Shown here piece after piece: positions 1 through 7,244 of a DNA stretch of 12,455 nt (its first letter is position 1; the number at the start of each line of letters is the position of its first letter). Source of the DNA: Deltaproteobacteria bacterium. Lineage in GTDB: Bacteria > Desulfobacterota > JAFDIG01. The stretch is from contig JAFDIG010000037.1 in the NCBI GenBank assembly GCA_019308145.1, positions 1 to 12,455 of the forward strand, in the 5' to 3' direction. The translations under genes and the position numbers were made by a program. The notes below the pieces were generated by a model. The model was not told the origin of the DNA. It made no database searches and saw nothing but the letters and a program-made list of their open reading frames with translations.

Positions 1-1
1 T

Positions 2-2977
2 ATGGCTTATAGAATTGAAGTTGGTTTTAAAGATAATATTCTTGACCCAATAGGTGATAAGATCAAAAAAAGAATAATAAGGGAATTAAAGATCCCTGTT
101 AAATCAGTTAGAACCATATCTGTTTATACTCTTGATCTTTCTATCACTTTAAAGCAAGCTAAAAGTGCAGCAAAAGAGATCTTTTTAGATCCTATAATAC
201 AGGACTTTAGTGTAAATTCCCCTTTAGCAAAGGATTTTGATTGGCTTATTGAGGTAGGGTTTAAACCAGGGGTAACAGACAATGTTGGTAGAACCGCACT
301 TGAATCTTTGAGTTATTTTTTTGAAAAAGAGTTTTCTAAAGATGAAAAGGTTTATACCTCAACAGAGTATCTTATAAAAGGTGATATAGATGAGGTTCAG
401 GTAAAAAGGATTGCATGGGATCTTTTAGCTAATAGCCTTATACAAGATGTTGTATTGCTTAATAAAAGATCATGGGATAGTAAAAAAGGGCTTTCTATTA
501 GGGTGCCAAAGGTTACATCTACTAAAGGAGGGGTTGTTAAAGAAATCGATTTGGAGGTTTCTGATGAGGAGCTAATTGCTTTTAGCCAAAAGAATATCTT
601 GGCTTTAAGCCTCGAAGAGATGAAGAAAATAAGGGATTATTTGAGAAGACCTGATATAAAAGAAAAAAGAAGAAGATATGGATTAACATCAAAGATCACT
701 GATGTTGAGATAGAGGCAATCGCTCAAACGTGGTCTGAACATTGTAAACACAAGATCTTTAATGCAAGAATCATCTATGAGGATGAGAATGGGAAAAAAG
801 AGGTAATCGATGGTCTTTTCCCAACCTTTATAAAGGGTGCGACAAAAAAGATAAGAGAAGAACTTAAAGATGATGATTTCTGTCTCTCAGTATTTGAAGA
901 TAATGCTGGTGTTATTGCTTTTAATAGGGATTACTCTCTTGTTTTTAAGGTAGAAACACACAATACTCCATCAGCTCTTGACCCTTATGGAGGCGCTCTC
1001 ACTGGCATTGTTGGAGTAAATAGAGATCCTTTTGGCACTGGCAAAGGAGCAAAGCTTATATTTAATACCGATATCTTCTGTTTTGCACCACCTGATTATA
1101 ACAAAGAGCTCCCACCACGGATTATGCATCCATTAAGGATTTATGAAGGTGTTAGAATGGGGGTTGAACATGGTGGAAACAAAAGTGGTATTCCAACCAT
1201 AAATGGCTGCGTTGTTTTTGACGAAAGATATTTGGGCAAGCCTCTTGTTTATTGTGGTACAGGCGGCATTATGCCGAGAAAGATAAATGGTGAGGATAGC
1301 CATATAAAAAAGGTAGAACCTGGATATATTATTGTTATGACTGGAGGTAGAATCGGAAAGGATGGTATTCATGGTGCTACCTTTTCATCCGAAGAGTTAA
1401 AAGAGGAATCTCCTACATCAGCTGTTCAGATAGGTGATCCTATTACACAAAAGAAGATGACCGATTTTTTACTTGTTGCGAGAGATATGGGACTATATCA
1501 ATTTATTACTGATAATGGTGCTGGCGGTCTTTCATCCTCTGTTGGTGAGATGACAAGAGATACTGGCTGTGAGCTCCATCTTAACCGTGCTCCTTTAAAA
1601 TATACTGGACTTGATCCTTGGGAGATACTGATTTCAGAAGCACAGGAGAGAATGACTTTAGCTGTTGATCCAAAAAAGCTTGCCCCTCTTTTGGAATTGG
1701 CTGATAAGATGGGTGTTGAAGCAACTCCCATTGGTGAGGTTAAATCTCATAATATGTTTCATATCCTCTATAATGATAAAACAGTTGGTTTACTTGATAT
1801 GGATTTTTTACATAATGGCGTGCCAAGGATGGAGCTATTCGCAAAATGGACTCCCCCTTACCATGAAGAACCAGAATTTGGTGAACCCAAAGACCTAACA
1901 GCTATTCTTTTTAAACTTCTTAGCCGTTATAATATATGTAGCAAAGAGTCTATAATAAGACAGTATGATCATGAGGTTCAGGGTGGAAGTGTTATAAAAC
2001 CTCTTGTTGGTAAGGATATGGATGGCCCAAGTGATGGTGCTATAATAAGACCTATCCTTTCCTCTATGGAAGGAGTGGTGGTTACAAATGGTATATGTCC
2101 AAAATATGGGGATATCGATACATATAATATGGCTCTTTGCGCTTTGGATGAAGCAGTGAGAAATAGTGTAGCCCTTGGGGGAAGGATCGATAGAATGGCT
2201 GCTCTTGATAATTTCTGTTGGCCTGATCCTGTAACTTCTGAAAAAAATTTAGATGGTGCTTATAAACTTGCTCAACTTGTAAGGGCAAACAAAGGGCTTT
2301 ATGATATAACAACTGCTTATAAGATTCCTTTAATTTCTGGCAAAGATTCAATGAAGAATGACTATATCATGGGTGATATAAAGATATCAGTTCCACCAAC
2401 CTTACTTTTTTCACTTATCGCAAAAATAGATGATGTTCGTTTATCTGTTAGTATGGATTTCAAAAAACCTTCTGATCTTATCTATCTTTTAGGCATAACA
2501 AAGGATGAAACAGGGGGATCAGAATATTTTGCGTCCTTAGGTTATATTGGTAATAAGGTTCCAAATGTTGATCCTTTAATGGCAAGAAAGCTTTATAAAA
2601 CCTTAAATAAGGCTTATGATAAGAGACTGATAAACTCGTGCCATGATCTATCAGATGGCGGTTTGGCTGTAGCATTAGCAGAGTCATCTTTTGCTGGAGG
2701 ATTTGGTGCAGAAGTTTATCTGAAATTTGTTTTGACAGATAAGGTTTTAAGAGATGATATTATTCTTTTCTCTGAATCTCAAAGCCGTTTTATTGTTACG
2801 ATATCTTTAGAAAAGAGACAAAAGTTTGAAGAACTTTTCAAAAACCAACCAATATCTTTAATAGGCAAGGTCACAGAAGAACCTATACTTAAGATATATG
2901 GCAGAACTTTTGAAGAAAAGATAAAAGCTGATATATTTGATCTTAAGAATAGATGGAAAGAACCCCTTAATTTTTGA
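2..2977 (+). CDS. purL: Phosphoribosylformylglycinamidine synthase, PurS-PurL fusion
   Basis: Cytosolic enzyme of de novo purine synthesis: ATP-dependent conversion of FGAR to FGAM using ammonia delivered by a separate glutaminase, PurQ. At 991 residues it is longer than small-type PurL (about 730) and shorter than the large single-chain enzyme (about 1300). Residues 1-75 and 80-157 are two PurS-like units, each opening with the same hexamer IEVGFK (residues 5-10 and 83-88). The synthetase core follows, with SEHCKHK at 245-251, VETHNTPSALDPYGGA from 317, HGGNKSG near 390, DNGAGGL at 504-510, SEAQERM at 545-551, and second-lobe motifs SGKDSMKN (about 777) and HDLSDGGL (about 880). No C-terminal class I glutaminase domain is present, so PurQ must be encoded elsewhere. 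The ATG at base 2 fits a PurS-type start, but only one base precedes it, so the ribosome site is not visible. Identification is secure; the exact start is slightly uncertain. Confidence 0.95.
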   Translation: MAYRIEVGFKDNILDPIGDKIKKRIIRELKIPVKSVRTISVYTLDLSITLKQAKSAAKEIFLDPIIQDFSVNSPLAKDFDWLIEVGFKPGVTDNVGRTALESLSYFFEKEFSKDEKVYTSTEYLIKGDIDEVQVKRIAWDLLANSLIQDVVLLNKRSWDSKKGLSIRVPKVTSTKGGVVKEIDLEVSDEELIAFSQKNILALSLEEMKKIRDYLRRPDIKEKRRRYGLTSKITDVEIEAIAQTWSEHCKHKIFNARIIYEDENGKKEVIDGLFPTFIKGATKKIREELKDDDFCLSVFEDNAGVIAFNRDYSLVFKVETHNTPSALDPYGGALTGIVGVNRDPFGTGKGAKLIFNTDIFCFAPPDYNKELPPRIMHPLRIYEGVRMGVEHGGNKSGIPTINGCVVFDERYLGKPLVYCGTGGIMPRKINGEDSHIKKVEPGYIIVMTGGRIGKDGIHGATFSSEELKEESPTSAVQIGDPITQKKMTDFLLVARDMGLYQFITDNGAGGLSSSVGEMTRDTGCELHLNRAPLKYTGLDPWEILISEAQERMTLAVDPKKLAPLLELADKMGVEATPIGEVKSHNMFHILYNDKTVGLLDMDFLHNGVPRMELFAKWTPPYHEEPEFGEPKDLTAILFKLLSRYNICSKESIIRQYDHEVQGGSVIKPLVGKDMDGPSDGAIIRPILSSMEGVVVTNGICPKYGDIDTYNMALCALDEAVRNSVALGGRIDRMAALDNFCWPDPVTSEKNLDGAYKLAQLVRANKGLYDITTAYKIPLISGKDSMKNDYIMGDIKISVPPTLLFSLIAKIDDVRLSVSMDFKKPSDLIYLLGITKDETGGSEYFASLGYIGNKVPNVDPLMARKLYKTLNKAYDKRLINSCHDLSDGGLAVALAESSFAGGFGAEVYLKFVLTDKVLRDDIILFSESQSRFIVTISLEKRQKFEELFKNQPISLIGKVTEEPILKIYGRTFEEKIKADIFDLKNRWKEPLNF

Positions 2978-3045
2978 TAGAACGTTTATCTCAATCAATA
3001 TTGCTTTTTTATCCTTCCAAAAAATAATCTTTTAAAAAATTTTTC

Positions 3046-3074
3046 TTGACATTTTAAAAATAAGTAAGTAAAAT
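3046..3074 (+). promoter_or_regulatory. Sigma-70-type promoter of the nuclease-like gene
   Basis: TTGACA (3046-3051) is separated by exactly 17 bases from TAAAAT (3069-3074), a 6/6 and 5/6 match to the housekeeping consensus. An A/T tract directly upstream could act as an UP element. Transcription would start near 3081, giving a leader of about 105 bases before the ATG at 3187. The -10 box lies inside a 20-bp palindrome, so a bound repressor would block it. Confidence 0.7.
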
Positions 3075-3080
3075 TACTTA
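3061..3080. promoter_or_regulatory. Operator copy 1, overlapping the -10 box
   Basis: Perfect 7-bp arms TAAGTAA and TTACTTA are separated by six bases. The left arm is tandemly extended (TAAGTAAGTAA), so a second reading with a 2-base gap is also possible. The site covers the -10 box. The same arms and the same 6-base gap recur at 3154-3173, which argues for a dimeric repressor site rather than chance. The repressor is not identifiable here; TetR-, MarR- or LexA-type proteins bind sites of this general shape. Confidence 0.6.
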
Positions 3081-3153
3081 TAACAGGTTAAACTTGATTA
3101 CAGGCTTTTACTATTTTTATATTTATCTTTTTTCTATTTTTTTCTTAATAATA

Positions 3154-3173
3154 TAAGTAAATAATCTTACTTA
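3154..3173. promoter_or_regulatory. Operator copy 2, adjacent to the Shine-Dalgarno
   Basis: TAAGTAA-N6-TTACTTA repeats the palindrome found 93 bases upstream; only the six central bases differ (ATAATC against GTAAAA). It ends one base before the AAGGAGG ribosome site (3175-3181). A repressor bound here could block elongation or form a loop with copy 1. In the mRNA the same arms could form a weak hairpin beside the ribosome site. Confidence 0.55.
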
Positions 3174-3186
3174 CAAGGAGGGAGAA

Positions 3187-4164
3187 ATGAAACGGTTGCG
3201 CTTTGATGGCTTTTTTACTATTTATCATCTTTTAGATTATCTTGACTGCCCTAAAAAATTCTATTTTCGTTATCTTCTTAAAATCCCTGAAAAGCGAATA
3301 TCTTTATCTGCTATTACTAAAAAGGCTATTATGAATGCATTAAATCAAAGTGAAAAGGATATCTCCTCCATTTTAAAACAAATTAAATCCCAAATCGAAG
3401 TTATGATCTCTTCTTATAGAGAAAAGAATATAGATGTGATAGGTGAATTAGACCTTAAGAGTATTGAATATATGATAGAAGGATATTTTTCTGATCCTCT
3501 CCTTAGATATGGGAAATTGATTATTAAAAATGAGCCTTTTACTTTTTCTATCAGGCCTGGCAAAAAAAGGTATTGGCTAAAAGGGAAAAGTGGTGAAGTT
3601 TTCCTTATTTCTAAGAAAGATTTTATCTATTTATTCCCAAATTTTGATATAAATATGTTACCAAATAAGGATGAAATTATGATCCATCGAATCGTTAAAA
3701 CAGGCGTTAAAAAAGCTACATCCAAAATAGAGCTTGCGATTAATGAGGAAATATCATTTAATGCTTATGGTTTAGCATTTTCTGATAAAAAAATCGTCCC
3801 TGATCTCCATGCTCTTTATTTTCTTTATGATCATATTCCTTATAAAGATGATAGAGGAATATATCTTAAGGATAAAAATGGAAACTATATACCTTGTGAT
3901 ATTGTAAAAGTGCCATGCAAAATAGGAAAAAAAGGGGAAATATGTAAAGGCAAGAAAAGCTATTGCACAAAACAGAAAAGAGGCAATGTTTATTATTTTA
4001 CAACAAGGGATATAAAAAGGCTAAAGCATATCCCAAGGGAGATGATGGAGATATGTGCATCAATAAGAAAAGCAGATTATCCACGAAGAGCAGGTATATT
4101 ATGTTTTGGATATTGTGGATATAAAGATATATGCTTCAAAGAGGCAATGGGTGATTTCCCTTGA
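3187..4164 (+). CDS. Cas4/AddB-like Fe-S PD-(D/E)XK-fold protein, probably lacking the active-site acids
   Basis: A 325-residue protein with a strong AAGGAGG site five bases before its ATG. The N-terminus (residues 8-30) has the helix-then-CP pattern of RecB/Cas4-type nucleases, with C21 in DCPKKFYFRY. The C-terminus has C306-x3-C310-x5-C316 after YPRRAG, the usual place for the other three ligands of a [4Fe-4S] cluster, although the family normally has x2 between the first two cysteines. Between them, LKGKSGEV (131-138) occupies the place of the GxxD motif and IVKTG (169-173) that of the DxKTG motif. Aligned this way, the acids become G136 and I169, and the Q of QxxxY becomes S190, while K171 and Y194 remain. 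Four further cysteines (237, 244, 253, 260) may bind metal. Role unknown: DNA binding without cleavage, or cleavage by an unrecognised site. Its own promoter and two operators suggest a single-gene, repressed unit. The fold assignment is fairly confident; loss of catalysis is inference. Confidence 0.65.
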   Translation: MKRLRFDGFFTIYHLLDYLDCPKKFYFRYLLKIPEKRISLSAITKKAIMNALNQSEKDISSILKQIKSQIEVMISSYREKNIDVIGELDLKSIEYMIEGYFSDPLLRYGKLIIKNEPFTFSIRPGKKRYWLKGKSGEVFLISKKDFIYLFPNFDINMLPNKDEIMIHRIVKTGVKKATSKIELAINEEISFNAYGLAFSDKKIVPDLHALYFLYDHIPYKDDRGIYLKDKNGNYIPCDIVKVPCKIGKKGEICKGKKSYCTKQKRGNVYYFTTRDIKRLKHIPREMMEICASIRKADYPRRAGILCFGYCGYKDICFKEAMGDFP

Positions 4165-5730
4165 TCATCTTTTTAAATATTTTTTTATCTTAAAAAAATG
4201 TTTTGATAAAAAACATAGCTTTCTTGCCCAAAATGGTTTAGCAGACTTCCTTGCATTTGGATGGATAAAGCAGAATTTCTTACACTTTATTGCCATTATC
4301 TTTTTAGCAAAATCTGTTTCATCATCATTTTTATCAAAATAGTTTGGTATATAATAGCCCAAATCAGAAAATGGAGAGCCACCATTTTTATGAAAATTGT
4401 AAAAATCCATAAAAGTTTTTAAACTTTTTTTTATACCATATCTATCTGGATCAAGGTACCATGGAGAACCTGGCTCAATTGATATCAAAAAAGTTCTAAT
4501 ATTTACATTTTTATAATTTTTTCTGATCCTTTTTTGCATATTATAGGTTATTATAAGATCTCTTTCATTTTCAAATGGAGCGCCTATAGTAAAGAATATA
4601 TCAGTATTAATATTAAATCTTTTCAGGATATCAAGCGATGAAAAGAGCTCCTCATTTGTATAAAAAAAACCCTTGTTTTTCTTTCTTACATCCTCAGAAC
4701 CAACCTCAGGGGAAAGGCAGATGGTAGAATATTTTTGAGAAAAGGTCTCCTTAAAGCTCTTGATAAAATTTAGGCTTGGAAGTCCATAGGATTCAAACAT
4801 ACAATCTGGTTTTATATTCTCCTTTTGCAGAAGAGAAAAAAGATCAATAAAATAAGAGGGATTATTAGGAAATGGGTCAAAGGAGATTATAAACCCATCA
4901 TATCCAAAATCTATTGCCTTTTTCATAGATTTGATCACCTTGTTTGGATCCATAAAAATGATCCTTTTTCTTTTTGACTGCTCTTTTTGAGAAAGATAGC
5001 TACCAGCACACCAGGTGCAGTTTGTTGGACATCCCCTACCTACCATAAGAGGGAAAAGCCTTGTTTTAAGAGAAAACATAAGATTATTCTTTTCTTTTGA
5101 AACACCTTTTACAAAAAATGGCATGGTTACATAATTGCAATAATCTTTTCCGTCTTCAAGAAGATCAAACCTTGTATAATCAGTTTGATTCAACGTTTTT
5201 TCATCTAAAACAAAATCAAAAGGGTTTTCATAAATATAACCATTTTTCCGCCAGACAAGATTAGGCACACCGTTTAACTTCTTTTTTCCATTAATAATTG
5301 CGAGAGCAAGTTCCTCAATCGGAAGTTCTGCATCGCCTCTTATAATTCCATCTATAAAAGGGAATTTTTCCATTATCTCGCGATAGAAAAATGAAGCAGT
5401 AAGCCCACCTAAAAGGATAAAGGTATCTGGAAGAGTTGATTTTATTTCCTTTGCTATCTTGATTACATCATAAGATTGATGATGCCAGTGCATTGAAAGA
5501 GCAATGATTTTTGGTTTATATGAAATGATCTCATTTGTATTAAGATCATGATTGAGCATCCATCTTAAGCCAAGATGAACAATACGCACTGAAAAGCCAG
5601 CCTTATCAACTCTATCAGCTAACCCAAAAAGTCCCATAGGGATGTAATTTATAAAGAGATGATCCCCTATTGGTGGATAGAAGTTTTCAAATTTTGGTGT
5701 ATGAATAAAGATTATATCTAATTTTACCAC
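4165..5730 (-). CDS. B12-binding-domain radical SAM protein, Ta0216-like
   Basis: A 521-residue cytosolic enzyme. Residues about 1-150 form a cobalamin-binding-type Rossmann domain with LLGGLTASF (106-114) and IIRGDAELPIEEL (129-141); the DxHxxG cobalamin-ligand motif is absent, as in many relatives. The radical SAM cluster motif is C234-x3-C238-x2-C241 in GRGCPTNCTWC. From memory, the N-terminal layout (IH-P, then GLTAS-Y-like and RGD-E motifs) resembles the Ta0216-type B12/radical SAM family, whose reaction is unknown. The tail contains KCKKFCFIHPN (C483, C487), possibly an extra cluster ligand site. The start codon is GTG at 5730, preceded by AAGG (5739-5736) with a 5-base gap. It follows the FAD oxidoreductase by 35 bases and is the last gene of the leftward cluster. 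Its stop directly abuts that of the + strand nuclease-like gene. Substrate unknown; the neighbours suggest a lipid. Confidence 0.8.
   Translation of the reverse strand: MVKLDIIFIHTPKFENFYPPIGDHLFINYIPMGLFGLADRVDKAGFSVRIVHLGLRWMLNHDLNTNEIISYKPKIIALSMHWHHQSYDVIKIAKEIKSTLPDTFILLGGLTASFFYREIMEKFPFIDGIIRGDAELPIEELALAIINGKKKLNGVPNLVWRKNGYIYENPFDFVLDEKTLNQTDYTRFDLLEDGKDYCNYVTMPFFVKGVSKEKNNLMFSLKTRLFPLMVGRGCPTNCTWCAGSYLSQKEQSKRKRIIFMDPNKVIKSMKKAIDFGYDGFIISFDPFPNNPSYFIDLFSLLQKENIKPDCMFESYGLPSLNFIKSFKETFSQKYSTICLSPEVGSEDVRKKNKGFFYTNEELFSSLDILKRFNINTDIFFTIGAPFENERDLIITYNMQKRIRKNYKNVNIRTFLISIEPGSPWYLDPDRYGIKKSLKTFMDFYNFHKNGGSPFSDLGYYIPNYFDKNDDETDFAKKIMAIKCKKFCFIHPNARKSAKPFWARKLCFLSKHFFKIKKYLKR
4192..4216 (-). 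terminator. Possible weak intrinsic terminator of the leftward cluster
   Basis: On the - strand, arms ATGTTTT (4216-4210) and AAAACAT (4204-4198) around a 5-base loop are followed by six T residues (4197-4192). The stem has only one G-C pair and lies within the last codons of the radical SAM gene, so it would be weak. No better terminator is visible at this convergent junction. Confidence 0.25.
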
Positions 5731-5765
5731 CCTTGCCTTAATCCTTTCTCATCATTGAAATAGCA

Positions 5766-7220
5766 CTATCTTTTTAGCCATCTTTGTGCAAGGTTTGCTG
5801 CAAACTTACCAGAAAGAGCTGCTCCAACAATGCCATGTGCAGGCCTTGTGTAATGACCAGCAAGAAAAAGTCCATCTATTTTTGTTTTATTTGATGGTCT
5901 TTTTGGTCCAATCTGATTGGGTGTTGCACAAAGTCCGTATATTGCTCCATCCTGATTATAGGTATAACGCTCTAAAGTAAGGGGAGTTGCTACTATTGAT
6001 AGTTCAATCCTATCAAAAATAGAAGGTAGTAATTTCTCCTTAACCCTATCTATAACCCTTTTTTTAATCTCTTCTTTTTCTTTTTCACCCCATCCTTTTT
6101 TATAATGATAAGGAACTATTGTCATGATCCTTAAAATAGCCTTTCCTTCTGGTGCAATTTTCTTATCAAGTAAACTTGGAATATTAACTATTACAGTTGG
6201 TTTCTTAGCAATATTTCCAGATAAGTTCAATCTATATTCTTCTTCAGGTCCTATATCAGATCTGATATAGCTAAAACTTGGTATATCAGAGGATAAAAGT
6301 TTGCTATCTATACCAAGGTAAACAAGAAATGCAGAAAGAGAGGGGGTAAGTTTTTTAAGAGATAGCCCAAAAGGGTAATTTAAAATTTTTGAGAGCTGCC
6401 AAGGGTTTATTGCACTTATAACAGAACGGGAAAATATGGTTTTCTCATTTTTTGTTTTAACTTTAAATATATCTTTATCAAGAGAGATATTTGTAACCTC
6501 ATGAGAGGTAAGAATCTTCCCAGCAAAATTTTTTAGGCGTTTTTCAAAATATTCTGATATCGATTTCATACCTCCTTTTGGATAATATACACCTTTTGCT
6601 ATTACTTTGCTTGTCAAGGTTGCAACAAATAGAAATGAAAGTTTTGAAGGGGGTAATGTAACTGGTAAACAGCTTAAGGCAAGTTTTAATTTTTCGTCCT
6701 TAAAAAATCTATTTAAAACCTGTCCATGTGTAGCTCTAAAGAGTTTCATCAGTTTTGGGAAGAAAAGAGGGAAAAAAAGCCTTTTAATAATAGATATATC
6801 TCTTATCCTTTTAAGTTCAATCCCTGTCTTTTCAATAAGTTTAAGATATGATAAAAGGGAAGCTTTTTCCAAAGGAAAAAGCTTTATTAACCGATGGATA
6901 TAATCCTCAAAATCCCATGTATCAAGATCTATACTGAGATCTGGTAGTATATTTCTTATTGATCTAAGAGGAAGCCATTTTATCTTTTCTTCTCCATTTA
7001 ATTCCCTGATGATCAAATTCAGCTCTTCACCTTCTTTAACGCCACCAACAAAAGAACATGCAGCATCAAAGATAAAGCCGTCTCTTTTAAACGATCTTAC
7101 ATAGCCACCTACAAATGGCTCTTTTTCAATAAGAACAACATCAAACCCCCTTTTTGCAAGCAAAGAAGATGCAACAAGTCCTGAAATTCCTGCACCTATG
7201 ACTACTATATCTGTTTTCAT
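5766..7220 (-). CDS. FAD-dependent oxidoreductase, phytoene desaturase/CRTISO/RetSat-like
   Basis: A 484-residue flavoprotein. The FAD-binding beta-alpha-beta motif GAGISGL is at residues 9-15 and is followed by E32 for the ribose; VGGYVRSFKRDGFIFDAACSF (37-57) continues the family's N-terminal fingerprint. YYPKGGMKSI (212-221) matches the substrate-domain motif of carotenoid isomerases and retinol saturases. The C-terminal FAD motif DGLFLAGHYTRPAHGIVGAALSG (449-471) is intact. Length is normal for the family, which desaturates, saturates or isomerises isoprenoid and other polyunsaturated chains. The ATG at 7220 gives MKTDIVVIGAG, the expected start, although the Shine-Dalgarno is poor. It lies 24 bases after the RND exporter and 35 bases before a radical SAM gene, so it is probably co-transcribed. 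No phytoene or squalene synthase is present, so a true carotenoid role cannot be claimed; another hydrophobic substrate is equally possible. Confidence 0.85.
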   Translation of the reverse strand: MKTDIVVIGAGISGLVASSLLAKRGFDVVLIEKEPFVGGYVRSFKRDGFIFDAACSFVGGVKEGEELNLIIRELNGEEKIKWLPLRSIRNILPDLSIDLDTWDFEDYIHRLIKLFPLEKASLLSYLKLIEKTGIELKRIRDISIIKRLFFPLFFPKLMKLFRATHGQVLNRFFKDEKLKLALSCLPVTLPPSKLSFLFVATLTSKVIAKGVYYPKGGMKSISEYFEKRLKNFAGKILTSHEVTNISLDKDIFKVKTKNEKTIFSRSVISAINPWQLSKILNYPFGLSLKKLTPSLSAFLVYLGIDSKLLSSDIPSFSYIRSDIGPEEEYRLNLSGNIAKKPTVIVNIPSLLDKKIAPEGKAILRIMTIVPYHYKKGWGEKEKEEIKKRVIDRVKEKLLPSIFDRIELSIVATPLTLERYTYNQDGAIYGLCATPNQIGPKRPSNKTKIDGLFLAGHYTRPAHGIVGAALSGKFAANLAQRWLKR

Positions 7221-7244
7221 ACTACTTATAATCCTAACCGATTA

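Noticed and set aside
1133..1731. Open frames on the strand opposite purL (1133-1372 and 1498-1731)
   Set aside because: They lie entirely inside the conserved PurL core, lack ribosome sites and show no recognisable motifs.
2978..3045. Possible terminator after purL (GATAGA-ACG-TTTATC stem, later a CTTTTTT run)
   Set aside because: The stem is short with a wobble pair and the T-run is more than 15 bases away.
3094..3123. Second promoter before the nuclease-like gene (TTGATT, 18 bases, TATATT)
   Set aside because: The -35 is poor, and -10 look-alikes are expected by chance in such A/T-rich DNA; the promoter at 3046-3074 is far better.
3187..4164. A CRISPR-associated cas4 gene
   Set aside because: No CRISPR repeats or other cas genes are in the window, and the catalytic acids appear missing, so the cas4 name is not supported.
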